DNA of 61,149 bases from GCA-001735895 sp964651385 (lineage in GTDB: Bacteria; Pseudomonadota; Gammaproteobacteria; GCA-001735895). Positions 8,720-18,244 of this stretch are shown piece after piece; within the stretch, counting starts at the first letter, position 1, and every line of letters starts with the position of its first letter. The notes below the pieces were generated by a model. The model saw only the letters and a program-made list of their open reading frames with translations. It made no database searches and had not been told where the DNA came from. The stretch spans positions 1 to 61,149 of the forward strand of contig CAZYYM010000008.1 in assembly GCA_964651385.1 (NCBI GenBank), read 5' to 3'. The position numbers and the translations under genes were made by a program.

Positions 8720-10759
8720 ATGTCCAGCAACGACCCCCTGCTGCAACCGTTTCAGCTCAAGCATCTAACCCTGCGTAACCGCTTGATGATATCTTCGCAC
8801 GAACCGGCATACACCGAAGATGGTATGCCCAAACAACGCTATCGCCTGTACCACGAGGCGCGCGCCAAAGGCGGTATAGCGATGACTATGACGGCAGGTT
8901 CCGCATTGGTATCGCGTGATAGTCCACCGGCATTCGGCAACATACTCGCCTATAAGGATGAAGTCGTGCCCTGGATCGGCGAGCTGACTGATGCCTGCCA
9001 CAGGCATGGTGCAAAGATCATGATCCAGCTCACGCATCTCGGACGGCGCGCAGGCTGGAACCACGGCGACTGGTTACCGACCGTGTCGCCATCCGGGGTA
9101 CGTGAAGCCGCGCATCGCGCTTTCCCGAAAATTATCGAAGACTGGGATATTGATCGAATCGTCGAGGATTACGGTATAGCTGCCGCACATATGCGGGCAG
9201 GTGGCATGGATGGAATCGAACTCGAATGTTACGGGCATTTGATCGATCAATTCTGGTCACCAATTACCAATTGTCGTGACGATGACTGGGGTGGTTCGCT
9301 GGAACACCGGTTACGCTTCCTGCATCAGGTGCTTGATTCGATACGCCAGCAGGTTGGTGATAAGTTCATAGTCGGTTTACGACTGGTAATTGACGAGCAA
9401 CAGGCCGATGGCATCAGCCGTGAAGTCGGCATGGAAATCGCTCGACGCATAGTCGACAGCGGTAAAATTGATTTCCTTAATGTGATCCGAGGGCATGTCG
9501 ATACCGATCCGGCGTTGACCCGTGTGATTCCATTGCAGGGCATGCCTGCTTCACCGCATCTGGACTTTTCCGGTGAGGTACGCGCAGCGTTGAAGTTTCC
9601 GGTTTTCCACGCAGCACGCATAAACGATATTGCTACCGCAAGACATGCCGTTTCCAGTGGGAAACTGGACATGGTAGGAATGACTCGCGCACATATTGCA
9701 GACCCAATGATTGTGCAGAAACTCATCGAAGGTCGCGAGGAAGACATTCGACCTTGCGTAGGAGCCACCTATTGTCTTGATCGAATCTATCTTGCAGGTG
9801 AAGCACTGTGTATTCATAATCCAGCCAGCGGTCGTGAAGCAACCATGCCGCATCAAATTACTGACAAGACTAAACAAACAAAGAAAGTTGTTATCGTTGG
9901 TGCGGGTCCAGCTGGTTTAGAAGCAGCGCGTGTTGCTGCAGAGCGTGGCCATCAGGTCATTGTTTTTGAAGCCACTCCCGAGCCCGGCGGGCAGATTCTG
10001 TTATGCGTAAAAAGTGAACGTCGGCGGGAAATGAAAGGCATTATCGACTGGCGGGTTGCGCAGTGTAACAAGGCAGGTGTCGAATTTCGCTTCAATACCT
10101 TTGCCGAAGCCGAGGAAATAATCTCCGAACAGGCCGATGTCGTTATCATTGCCACGGGAGGGCTTGCCGACAACAAGGTTTTGAAATCAGGCAATGATTT
10201 AACCCTGTCAAGCTGGGATATTATTGCCGGCGAGGCTATTCTCGGCGGTAATGTGCTGCTTTACGACGATGGCGCCGACCACACCGGCATGCAGGCTGCA
10301 GAGATCATTGCCAAAAATGCCAAGCTTGAATACGTTTCCCCGGAGCGGAGTATTTCACCCGATATCGGCGGTGTTAATATCAGCCCGTATATTGAAAACC
10401 TGCTGTCGTTCGACGTTCGCTTTTCACTATGCCGACGTGCCATATCCGCGATCAGGGAAGGCGATAAAATCAGGGTGACACTGGGTAGTGACTATGGCCA
10501 ACAACATGCCCAACGACTGGTCGATCATCTGGTCGTCGAGCATGGCACGTTGCCACTCGATGAGGTTTATTACGCTTTAAAACCACAATCAAGCAATCAG
10601 GGTGAAGTTGATTACAACGCCTTAATCGAAGGCATGCCACAATCTATAAAGCGCAATGCAAATGGTACATTTCAGTTATTTCGAATCGGAGATGCGGTGT
10701 CTTCACGTAATATCCATGCCGCTATCTTCGATGCCCTGCGACTGCTAAAAGATATCTGA
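8720..10759 (+). CDS. TMADH/DgcA-like FMN and iron-sulfur flavoenzyme (OYE-type plus FAD domain)
   Basis: A 679-residue two-module enzyme. Residues 1 to about 330 form an old-yellow-enzyme TIM barrel (IQLTHLGRR near residue 95, ELECYGHLIDQF near 172). An iron-sulfur linker follows, then from about residue 390 an FAD/NAD(P)-binding domain (VVIVGAGPAG). The family includes trimethylamine dehydrogenase, 2,4-dienoyl-CoA reductase and the demethylases of dimethylglycine and N-methylproline; the CVGATYCLDRIY segment is most like the demethylases. Only three cysteines (346, 352, 364) occupy the cluster region, against four in trimethylamine dehydrogenase and FadH. The substrate is therefore inferred to be a methylated amine, without proof. 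Confidence 0.82.
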   Translation: MSSNDPLLQPFQLKHLTLRNRLMISSHEPAYTEDGMPKQRYRLYHEARAKGGIAMTMTAGSALVSRDSPPAFGNILAYKDEVVPWIGELTDACHRHGAKIMIQLTHLGRRAGWNHGDWLPTVSPSGVREAAHRAFPKIIEDWDIDRIVEDYGIAAAHMRAGGMDGIELECYGHLIDQFWSPITNCRDDDWGGSLEHRLRFLHQVLDSIRQQVGDKFIVGLRLVIDEQQADGISREVGMEIARRIVDSGKIDFLNVIRGHVDTDPALTRVIPLQGMPASPHLDFSGEVRAALKFPVFHAARINDIATARHAVSSGKLDMVGMTRAHIADPMIVQKLIEGREEDIRPCVGATYCLDRIYLAGEALCIHNPASGREATMPHQITDKTKQTKKVVIVGAGPAGLEAARVAAERGHQVIVFEATPEPGGQILLCVKSERRREMKGIIDWRVAQCNKAGVEFRFNTFAEAEEIISEQADVVIIATGGLADNKVLKSGNDLTLSSWDIIAGEAILGGNVLLYDDGADHTGMQAAEIIAKNAKLEYVSPERSISPDIGGVNISPYIENLLSFDVRFSLCRRAISAIREGDKIRVTLGSDYGQQHAQRLVDHLVVEHGTLPLDEVYYALKPQSSNQGEVDYNALIEGMPQSIKRNANGTFQLFRIGDAVSSRNIHAAIFDALRLLKDI

Positions 10760-10832
10760 CAAGTCAAACGTGGCAAATAACAAAACCGCAAAATAACGGC
10801 ACAATCCGATGCCGCGCCGCGCCAGCAGGAGC

Positions 10833-11768
10833 CTATGAACTGGCGAACTCGATACCTTTGGCAATATTGCCTTTAAGTACATCAGCCATGTCGTCCATCA
10901 ATTTTTGTTCGTAGTCACTAAGTGTCGGTAAAGCAGGAATCGACTCAACTCCGTTTTTGCCGAGATTCACCGGCTGCGCATGAAAACTACGGGTATCGTC
11001 ACCGGTCTGTACATAACAACATTCCGTTACATCCGTTCCATTCATAGCCGCTACCAGCGATCTGGTAAAACGGGCGGCTGCCTGCGCCATCGACAGTGTT
11101 GCGGAACCCGCGCCGGCTTTGGCCTCGACCACTTCGGTACCGGCTTCCTGAATACGCGGTGTCAGGGCTTCGATCTGATCCTGGCTTAATTGCACACCGT
11201 CGATGCTCGATAATAAAGGCAGTATGGTCACGCCACTATGGCCACCGATAACTTTGACGTTGACGTCGTCGCAACTTTTACCGACGAGTTCAGCTACAAA
11301 GGTATTAGAGCGGATAACATCAAGGGTTGTGATGCCAAACATTTTACGCTTGTCGTATACGCCGGCGGCTTTCAACACTTCTGCTGCAATCGGCACAGTT
11401 GCATTGACCGGATTGGTAACAATTGCGTAGCAGGCATTCGGACAGGCTTTGGCCCCTGCGCCGACCAGTTTTTTGACGATACCGGCATTCATGTTGAACA
11501 AATCATCGCGGGTCATGCCAGGCTTACGTGGCACACCGGCCGGTATAACGACGATATCAGCATCCGCCATTGCGGCTTCGACGTCATCACCGACGAAACC
11601 GCTAACCGCAACGTCGGTTGGAATATGGCTTAAATCGACCGCCACGCCCGGCGTAAACGGGGCAACGTCGTAGAGAGATAATTCGCTACCCGCAGGTAAT
11701 TGCAATTTCAATAACAGAGATAACGGTTGACCGATACCACCAGCCGCTCCAAGCACACAAACTTTCAT
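10833..11768 (-). CDS. mdh: NAD-dependent malate dehydrogenase
   Basis: This TCA-cycle enzyme interconverts malate and oxaloacetate. The 311-residue protein matches the E. coli-type Mdh in length and sequence. It has the Rossmann motif GAAGGIGQPLSLLL at the N-terminus, the substrate-binding arginine segment GVPRKPGMTR near residue 80, and the catalytic His in GGHSGVTILP near residue 177. It is convergent with the flavoenzyme gene (73-base gap). It is separated from the upstream SEC-C gene by about 120 bases that probably hold its promoter. Confidence 0.95.
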   Translation of the reverse strand: MKVCVLGAAGGIGQPLSLLLKLQLPAGSELSLYDVAPFTPGVAVDLSHIPTDVAVSGFVGDDVEAAMADADIVVIPAGVPRKPGMTRDDLFNMNAGIVKKLVGAGAKACPNACYAIVTNPVNATVPIAAEVLKAAGVYDKRKMFGITTLDVIRSNTFVAELVGKSCDDVNVKVIGGHSGVTILPLLSSIDGVQLSQDQIEALTPRIQEAGTEVVEAKAGAGSATLSMAQAAARFTRSLVAAMNGTDVTECCYVQTGDDTRSFHAQPVNLGKNGVESIPALPTLSDYEQKLMDDMADVLKGNIAKGIEFASS

Positions 11769-11891
11769 AACGGGCCTCGTCAGGTTAAATGAAGGATTGA
11801 TAAAATAGCCATCTTATCGGTGTGCCGGATTGTTGACAACCGCATAACCGACCAATCATTAACTATTAATACAAATTATTAGTCGGCTTTA

Positions 11892-13889
11892 TCAAAGATG
11901 GAATACCTGCTCTGCTTTTTTCAACCAGTCGAGCGCACCGGGTGTATCGACCCAGGCTCCACGCATGGATTCGCGGTAAAGCCAGGCCTGGTCATCGCCA
12001 CCTACTATGACGCCATCGTCACTGATTTTAGGCATGCGGATGGATTTTTTAATTAAATATTTCGGAATCTTATCGAGCATCTCGATCGCGTCACCGAGGG
12101 CTTCGACCGCCTCTTTTGGCCGGCCCAGCCGATACAGAGCCAGCACTTTGCCATAGGTGATTTCCGGATTCATGTCGGCTGGATAATTTTCGGCCAATGC
12201 CAACGCCTCCCGATCCATGGCAGTATTGATAAAATTGTTCATGACCAGCGTCCTGACACCATGATTGTCGTTCGGGTTGATCAATAACAACCATTTCGAC
12301 CATGCGTCGACGAGCTCCATATTGTCTTCCACCAGCGACAGCATTATTCCTCGAGCCAATGACCGCAGCACCGGGCGGTTATCGCTCATGATCCAGGCAA
12401 GTTGCGAGCCGGGATATCGCGACAGGGTGTCTTCGAGGATGAAAATGGCGCGATTAATCACCGGTCGAACGAGAGTTTCAATCATCCACGGTGCACCGAA
12501 TTGCGGGTGGCAGTGTAACGCGGTTAAGACATCGTCGAGAATTTCAAAACTGTCAAAACTCGCCGGGTTGTTATTTAACCAGTTAACCCAATCCTGATCT
12601 TCCCAGGGATCCATATCCGACATGGACAGATCCTGTGTCGAGAATGGTTTTGGCAAATGAAATACTTTACACCATTGCTTTTCCAGCTTCGCCAATTGCC
12701 TGGTTGCCTGAATGCGTTCGAAGCTATGGTGGAATTGATCGCTACAAGGCTCGAATTCGGTTTCATTGTCGATGCCATCGGTCTGACTATCGATAGATTC
12801 TTCGGCGGCATCATCGACAATCTGGTAACCGGGTGCCGGCCTCTCCAGGTTGTTATCAACCCAGTCCCGCAGTCCTTGCGTTTCGTCATCAAAGATATCG
12901 GTGGCCAGGTTTGCGAAAGCTTGGTTCGGATTTTCGACCACATCGATTAAAAAATTCAACGGCATTTCATCGTCATGCAGGCCCATCCGCCGTAATCGGC
13001 GCACCCAGAAACCGGCTCGCTTCGAGGCTTTGTCATTATCTCCCTGCGCGTTCAGCAATTGCACCTCAAGTGGCGCCAGACTAATTGTATTTGGATCATC
13101 CCGTTGTGCATGGTTAAAGGCCTGCCAGGCTTCCTCGACATCGCCCATATCCATATGTATCGTCGATAGCCGCTGCCAGGCACCCGAACGTAAAGCTGAA
13201 CGGGGAACCGAGTCGGTGATTTTATTCAACAGTGCTTGCTTTTTTTTATGATAGCCGAGGTCATCGTAGGCGTTACATAAAATGGTCAGCGCATAATCGG
13301 CCGCATCATTAGTTTTACGAATCGTACCTTCAAATAATGGCGCCAGTATAGAAACGGCTTTTTTGGCCTGACCAGACATGAAATATTCATCGGCTATTTC
13401 ACCCAGCGCCTCTAGCGGTACGTGATTTTCGCGGATAGCTTTCGCAGACAACTGCTTACCCAGTTTATCGAAAACGATAACCCACACCTGTTCGATCGAC
13501 AGGGTTTGCAAGTCCGATAACTCGATACAGCAATGCTTAAATTTAATACCCGAGCCACAATAACAAAGCTGGTTTCGCCCCGGTAAGGGCATTGGCTCGG
13601 GTTTAAACTGGTTGCGTGGCAGCGGCGTCGAATTCCAGATCATGCGGGCGCAACTAAACGCCAAACGGCGAATCTGATCGGCACCCACGGCATCCTCGTT
13701 CGAATTCTGCGCGCTAAACAAGCCCCTCTGGAACAGACTATTCCCGGTATAAAAGTTGGGTAGATGGGCCAGCATCCATTGGATAAATTCTGCCGAATCC
13801 TGATGTTTCAATATATGTCCGATAGCACCATCGAGCATTTTTTCCATATTGAATGGAACATCGGACATTTCGAAATCATCATGAGACAT
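11892..13889 (-). CDS. Large SEC-C motif protein with TPR-like repeats, function unknown
   Basis: A 665-residue soluble protein. A SEC-C zinc motif in the segment GRNQLCYCGSGIKFKHCC uses C109, C111 and the C120-C121 pair, resembling the zinc-binding tail of SecA. After it, residues of about 160-310 look like helical TPR repeats (AKKAVSILAPLFEG, EEAWQAFNHAQ). A low-complexity acidic region and a further helical half follow. Similar architectures are annotated only as SEC-C domain proteins. The start is uncertain: TTG 13973 would add 28 residues, but ATG 13889 (MSHDDFEM) is preferred. No functional link to the neighbouring mdh is evident. Confidence 0.7.
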   Translation of the reverse strand: MSHDDFEMSDVPFNMEKMLDGAIGHILKHQDSAEFIQWMLAHLPNFYTGNSLFQRGLFSAQNSNEDAVGADQIRRLAFSCARMIWNSTPLPRNQFKPEPMPLPGRNQLCYCGSGIKFKHCCIELSDLQTLSIEQVWVIVFDKLGKQLSAKAIRENHVPLEALGEIADEYFMSGQAKKAVSILAPLFEGTIRKTNDAADYALTILCNAYDDLGYHKKKQALLNKITDSVPRSALRSGAWQRLSTIHMDMGDVEEAWQAFNHAQRDDPNTISLAPLEVQLLNAQGDNDKASKRAGFWVRRLRRMGLHDDEMPLNFLIDVVENPNQAFANLATDIFDDETQGLRDWVDNNLERPAPGYQIVDDAAEESIDSQTDGIDNETEFEPCSDQFHHSFERIQATRQLAKLEKQWCKVFHLPKPFSTQDLSMSDMDPWEDQDWVNWLNNNPASFDSFEILDDVLTALHCHPQFGAPWMIETLVRPVINRAIFILEDTLSRYPGSQLAWIMSDNRPVLRSLARGIMLSLVEDNMELVDAWSKWLLLINPNDNHGVRTLVMNNFINTAMDREALALAENYPADMNPEITYGKVLALYRLGRPKEAVEALGDAIEMLDKIPKYLIKKSIRMPKISDDGVIVGGDDQAWLYRESMRGAWVDTPGALDWLKKAEQVFHL

Positions 13890-14094
13890 AGATTTACCGG
13901 CAATTGATTGTGGAATGACTGATAAGCCTATTGTCCAGCCTGTTTTTACCGATAGCAAGCCTACTCTCAACAATTCGATCGTGGTATTTGTGTATACACA
14001 TTAGGTTTCCCGGTCTAATCATCTGGAGGTTGAATTACATCGTTTGGGGCCGATAGTTGATGTTCGTCTGGCCGAAAGCTAAAGTAGCACTTTT

Positions 14095-14476
14095 ATGAAC
14101 CCGTTCGATACCGACAATCGTAAAGCCATCAAAGGCCGAACTGCAGTCAGCAACACTGCCGGTCGGTTCGAATCGCAGCCGAATACCGAGGTACAGGCCG
14201 TTGGAAGTCAGTGAGTTGTTTCAACAATGGTTGCACACGCATAATCCGTTGAAGGCAGAGCACGCCATGACACGCGTTCGCGATACGCGTGGCGGAAAGG
14301 ATTACGACAGCGGCTTTGGCATCAGGTTACGAGGCACTGGCGCGTTTGCGGATATCATCGCAAAACGCTTTGCACTGGACTGCAAGCGACTTGATTTGAA
14401 CTCGGGTACATATGTACTGAATCGTTCGGCGTTTGACCTACCCAAGCGTAGTGGCGATCAGTTAGGTTTATTTTAA
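14095..14476 (+). pseudogene. Internally deleted PA0069-family radical SAM protein gene
   Basis: Two fragments of one family are fused out of frame. From ATG 14095 the frame reads the family's N-terminus (KAIKGRTAVSNTAGRFE) and hits a stop at 14212-14214. In a shifted frame from about 14195 to the TAA at 14474-14476 comes the family's C-terminus (ELFQQWLHTHNPLKAEHAM and later FGIRLRGTGAFADIIAKRF, ending QLGLF). The middle, some 200 or more residues with the CxxxCxxC radical SAM core, is absent. PA0069-type proteins are related to spore photoproduct lyase and are about 350 residues long, so this copy cannot be functional. The next gene starts 2 bases after its stop, so it may still be transcribed as a leader. 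Confidence 0.82.
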
Positions 14477-14477
14477 A

Positions 14478-14951
14478 ATGAAAAAAATCGCCCTGTTCGC
14501 CGATGTACAAAACGTTTACTACACCACACGCGAAGCCTATGGGCGGCAGTTTAACTATCGCGAACTATGGCGGCGAGTCAAAGCTCGGGGAATTATTGCA
14601 TCGGCAACAGCTTACGCCATTCAAAGGCACGACGACAAACAAATTAAGTTTCAGGATGTGTTAAAACATCTGGGTTTTGAAGTAAAACTTAAACCTTTCA
14701 TTCAACGTAGTGACGGTTCGGCCAAAGGCGACTGGGATGTGGGCATTGCCATCGATGTGATGGAAGCGGCACAAAATGTCGATACGGTTATCCTGTTATC
14801 GGGTGATGGTGACTTTGATTTATTGCTGGATAAAATCCAGGCAAAGTATGGTGTGAATGCCGAAGTCTATGGCGTGCCTTTATTGACGGCTAATTCATTG
14901 ATTAATGCTGCGAGTGTTTATCACCCGATAGAAAACGATCTGCTGTTGTAA
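14478..14951 (+). CDS. NYN-domain protein (LabA/DUF88 family)
   Basis: A 157-residue protein with the PIN-like NYN nuclease fold. The conserved acidic residues are visible in FADVQNVYY near the N-terminus, in GDWDVGIAIDVM near residue 80, and in LLSGDGDFDLLLDKI near residue 108. Together these would bind the metal of a putative RNase site. Proteins of this family are thought to act on RNA, but the target here is unknown. The start codon lies one base after the stop of the degenerate radical SAM gene, so the two were probably an operon before the deletion. Confidence 0.85.
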   Translation: MKKIALFADVQNVYYTTREAYGRQFNYRELWRRVKARGIIASATAYAIQRHDDKQIKFQDVLKHLGFEVKLKPFIQRSDGSAKGDWDVGIAIDVMEAAQNVDTVILLSGDGDFDLLLDKIQAKYGVNAEVYGVPLLTANSLINAASVYHPIENDLLL

Positions 14952-15023
14952 GCTGTTTGTAAACTTTGCCATAGATTGCGGCTCGAGAATGTGTTGGATG
15001 ACAACTCAGTGAGCGGCGCCAAT

Positions 15024-15278
15024 TTAAATTTCCGGATCCTCACCACGGGTATTCAACATAAAAAGTAATAAGTGCGCATGTTCGGCCGCCTCGCTACCAC
15101 GCGGAGTCAAATAACCGCCATCTGATTGAGTAATAAAGCCATCATCATATAATCGCTGGGCTGCGGCAATGACACCGGGATCGGCGGTTTTGTGAATCTT
15201 GATACCATCCAGGCCTGTAGAGGAATGATACAGCATTAATACGTGCAATTCGTCGAAATTTTCCAGGGTGAATTTCAT
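15024..15278 (-). CDS. TIGR02647-family small conserved protein
   Basis: An 84-residue protein typical of a small gammaproteobacterial family (TIGR02647) of unknown function. Family-like features are the leucine-rich start, GIKIHKTADPGVIAAAQRL, GFITQSDGGYLTPRG and the EAAEHAHLLL helix. The predicted fold resembles a small winged-helix DNA-binding protein. ATG 15278 is chosen because AGGAG lies just upstream; a TTG one codon earlier is less likely. A perfect AT-rich hairpin (15312-15343) lies in its 5' region. Confidence 0.75.
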   Translation of the reverse strand: MKFTLENFDELHVLMLYHSSTGLDGIKIHKTADPGVIAAAQRLYDDGFITQSDGGYLTPRGSEAAEHAHLLLFMLNTRGEDPEI

Positions 15279-15311
15279 CAAAACTCCTCAGTTTATTTTA
15301 ATGGCATATTG

Positions 15312-15343
15312 TTTTACTTTGGCCAGGTTGGGCAAAAGTAAAA
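15312..15343. repeat. Long AT-rich inverted repeat between two small genes
   Basis: TTTTACTTT (15312-15320) pairs with AAAGTAAAA (15335-15343), and an inner GCC/GGC extends the stem after one mismatch, giving about 12 pairs with a short loop. On the leftward strand it lies between the DUF4389 gene and the TIGR02647 gene. It could be a terminator-like or mRNA-processing structure. Palindromes of the ACTTTTGNCC type also occur as dispersed repeats in gammaproteobacteria, so a repeat is equally possible. Confidence 0.5.
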
Positions 15344-15385
15344 TACCTCCTTTTAAATAACAAAGATAGGGTTTTAAGATTTTTC

Positions 15386-15691
15386 CTATGCCTCCGAAAC
15401 ACTGCCCGGTTTAGAACCGACTTTTGGCCAGGCACCCAGAGGATAGGGATGATATTCACTACTAAAAGTCAAAAACTGGATAATTTGATAGATATAACTG
15501 GCGAGCCCACGTCCCAGTTTTAGCAGGCGCTCATTGAGTCTACCGGTGATCAACTTGTGTACAAACTGAAAGATAATAACACCGAATAACACGAAATCGG
15601 CGATTCCGGCGAGGAAACAAAATAGCAGCATATAAAGACCCCGTATCCATGTGTTCTGGTTTTTCAAATTCTGTTTTAAATCGTCGTTCAT
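15386..15691 (-). CDS. DUF4389 membrane protein
   Basis: A 101-residue protein with two membrane helices, around residues 15-45 (WIRGLYMLLFCFLAGIADF and following) and a hydrophobic region near residue 65. It ends with a conserved-looking tail, YHPYPLGAWP. DUF4389 proteins are small inner-membrane proteins of unknown function. The start at ATG 15691 is favoured over an upstream one at 15754 because AGGGGA precedes it and the family begins with a short polar segment (MNDDLKQNLKN). Confidence 0.75.
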   Translation of the reverse strand: MNDDLKQNLKNQNTWIRGLYMLLFCFLAGIADFVLFGVIIFQFVHKLITGRLNERLLKLGRGLASYIYQIIQFLTFSSEYHPYPLGAWPKVGSKPGSVSEA

Positions 15692-16189
15692 AATAGATCC
15701 CCTGTTGATAGTATGATGTCTGTTATCAGATATAGGTTGATTGATGTGGCTCATGGAGTCGGTCGATTTATTTTTTAGTATTTAATACACAGAAGCAACT
15801 TTTTTATTATCTAGCCTGGTAGGTTTCATGATTCAAACTGACCCGCCTGAATCTCTCCCGGGCATTTTTTTGTTTTACCTGCCTGGAGGTTCTTCGCTAT
15901 CGCAGGCCGGTCAGCCGCTCAGCCCGAAAGTTTTGATCCGGGCTGTAATCAACCACCGGCAAGGACCGACTTCACTTTCCTTGAAGTCCATAACCGCCCA
16001 TCATAATGACTCGCAGTGTCAAATTTCGATGCAGGCTGGACTCATGGCGATAACTGATCGATGCTTCGCGTTATCGAGCCATAGTGCGATACCGATTATA
16101 GCAAATTGATCAAAGACCAGAACATGTCGACCGACACACCGGAGATTAATCGTATTTTCGGCATTAGATCAGCAATCACGGCAAAGTTA
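15692..16189. other. Intergenic region without recognised gene
   Basis: About 500 bases between the DUF4389 start and the helicase stop. A rightward open frame of 93 codons (15828-16109) is present. It has no ribosome-binding site, an unnatural composition and no recognisable motif, so it is not called as a gene. No terminator, tRNA or riboswitch was recognised. Confidence 0.5.
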
Positions 16190-18034
16190 TTAACCCTCCT
16201 TTTTTCTGGCCCACTTCGGCTTACCTTTATCCTTATCATCCCTGGCACGTTTCTTTACTTTAATCTTGGTTGATTTTTCGGTCTTAGAAAATTTTTTGCC
16301 TTTCCCCTTCTCTTTGATAGCTTCCTTGGTCACAGCGGAACTCTTATCTTTGCGAACTTCCGATTTATCTTTACCAACGCTGGAAATATTCAAGGCCTGG
16401 CCCATTACGCGGGTTTTTTTCAGTGTTTTGAATAACGCTTTGGGCATCCCTTCGGGCAAGTCAACCAGACTGTAGTCATCGAAGATATTAATACGCCCGA
16501 TGTGCTTGCTTTCAATATCGGCTTCGTTTGCAATGGCGCCGACGATATTGCCCGGTTTAACTTTATGATCGTGTCCAACTTCTATTCGAAAACGTTGCAT
16601 GCCTTCTTCGGGCGCCCGATCACGGTCGCGCGTTTCGGATCGTTCACGACGGGGCCTTCGTTGATCGGTTCGATCCTCACGCTCCCAGCTCTTTTCGATT
16701 TTGCGCATTGGTTTATTTTGCAATAGAAAGGGGGCGTCACCTTGCAGCATTTTAGCCAGTGCCGCCGCTATATCAATAACGGCTATATCGTGATCCTGTC
16801 GATATTTTTCGATCAGATCGCTAAACAATGCCAGTTCCTTTTCCGCCAGCGTATCGGTGATGCGTTGCTTGAACTTTTCGATACGGCGGTTATTGATTAG
16901 ATCGGTTGACGGTAATTCCATCATCTCAATTTTTTTATGCGTGGCTTTTTCAATAGCCTGCAGCATTCGCCGTTCGCGGGGTGCTACAAACAAAATCGCA
17001 TCGCCTTCGCGACCTGCCCTGCCGGTTCGGCCGATACGATGCACATAGGCTTCGGTATCGTAGGGTATATCGTAATTAACAACATGGCTGACGCGTTCTA
17101 CATCAAGACCACGGGCGGCGACATCGGTCGCGACGAGTATATCGAGCTTGCCATTTTTCAGATTATTAACGGTGCGTTCACGCTGGTTTTGTTGAATGTC
17201 GCCATTCAGGGCTGCCGAGGCGAAACCCCGCGCTTCGAGCTTTTCTGCGAGTTCTATGGTCGCTGTTTTTGTACGCACGAACACGATCATCGCGTCGAAG
17301 CTTTCTGCTTCGAGGATGCGGGTTAAGGCATCGAGTTTATGCAAGCCACCAACCGGCCAGAAACGTTGACGAATGGTCTCCGCCGTTGTAGTTTTTAACT
17401 TGATTGTGATTTGCTCGGGATTGGTTAAATGATGCGTAGCAATGCGACGAATCTGTGGCGGCATCGTCGCTGAGAACAGCGCAATTTGTCTTTGCGCGGG
17501 AGTTTGCTCAAGAACCCATTCGACATCATCGATAAAACCCATGCGTAACATTTCATCGGCTTCATCGAGCACCAGGGTAGTCACGCTATCCAGAATCAAA
17601 TTACCTTTGCGCATATGATCCATCACGCGTCCCGGCGTACCAACCACTACGTGAACCCCTCTTTTGAGCGCCCGAATTTGCGTGCTATATTCCTGTCCAC
17701 CGTAAACAGGCAAGACATGGAACCCTGTAAAATGTTTGGCATATTTCTGAAAGGCTTCGGCCACCTGAATCGCGAGTTCACGCGTCGGCGCCAACACTAA
17801 CACCTGCGGCTGTTTTTGATTGAGATCGAGCCTGGACAGGATCGGCAATGCAAAGGCCGCCGTTTTGCCGGTGCCGGTCTGCGCCTGACCGACCAGGTCT
17901 CTGCCTTCTAGCATCAACGGGATGGTTTGAGCCTGGATCGGCGACGGCGTCTCGTAACCCACTTCGTCCAAAACTTTAAAAATATTTATGTGCAGCCCGA
18001 GTTGGTCAAACGAGGTAACTGTGGCGGTGGTCAT
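16190..18034 (-). CDS. deaD: DEAD-box ATP-dependent RNA helicase (DeaD/CsdA type)
   Basis: This enzyme unwinds structured RNA in ribosome assembly and mRNA turnover, notably in the cold. The 614-residue protein carries the Q-motif and PSPIQAQTIPL near residue 35, Walker A AQTGTGKT near residue 52, PTRELAIQVA, DEADEML, SATMP and the HRIGRTGRAG motif. A DbpA-type RNA-binding domain follows at about residues 475-550 (GNIVGAIANEADI, IGRINIFDDYS). It ends in a long Lys-rich basic tail. ATG 18034 (MTTATVTSFDQLGL) is preferred to the TTG eight codons upstream because the Q-motif spacing then fits the family. Confidence 0.92.
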   Translation of the reverse strand: MTTATVTSFDQLGLHINIFKVLDEVGYETPSPIQAQTIPLMLEGRDLVGQAQTGTGKTAAFALPILSRLDLNQKQPQVLVLAPTRELAIQVAEAFQKYAKHFTGFHVLPVYGGQEYSTQIRALKRGVHVVVGTPGRVMDHMRKGNLILDSVTTLVLDEADEMLRMGFIDDVEWVLEQTPAQRQIALFSATMPPQIRRIATHHLTNPEQITIKLKTTTAETIRQRFWPVGGLHKLDALTRILEAESFDAMIVFVRTKTATIELAEKLEARGFASAALNGDIQQNQRERTVNNLKNGKLDILVATDVAARGLDVERVSHVVNYDIPYDTEAYVHRIGRTGRAGREGDAILFVAPRERRMLQAIEKATHKKIEMMELPSTDLINNRRIEKFKQRITDTLAEKELALFSDLIEKYRQDHDIAVIDIAAALAKMLQGDAPFLLQNKPMRKIEKSWEREDRTDQRRPRRERSETRDRDRAPEEGMQRFRIEVGHDHKVKPGNIVGAIANEADIESKHIGRINIFDDYSLVDLPEGMPKALFKTLKKTRVMGQALNISSVGKDKSEVRKDKSSAVTKEAIKEKGKGKKFSKTEKSTKIKVKKRARDDKDKGKPKWARKKEG

Positions 18035-18244
18035 CTGTATACCCGAAAGAGGAAACAATTAGAAAACCTCAGGCAAAAAATCGGAACACGGCCAAAGGGT
18101 GGCGCAGTGTACCGGTTTATGCTAAAGCGTGCATGTTTTATTGGTGATTAATCGGGTTCAAATGCCCCAAAATAGGAACATCGAAGGTTACCGGCAGTCA
18201 TAATGGAACTCCAGGTGATTTCAATTTATGATTACAGGTACCTT

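Noticed and set aside
14161..14185. GGTTCGAATC string like a tRNA T-loop
   Set aside because: No acceptor or anticodon arms; it belongs to the coding remnant of the radical SAM gene.
15828..16109. Rightward 93-codon open frame
   Set aside because: No ribosome-binding site, no recognisable motif and an atypical composition; probably chance.
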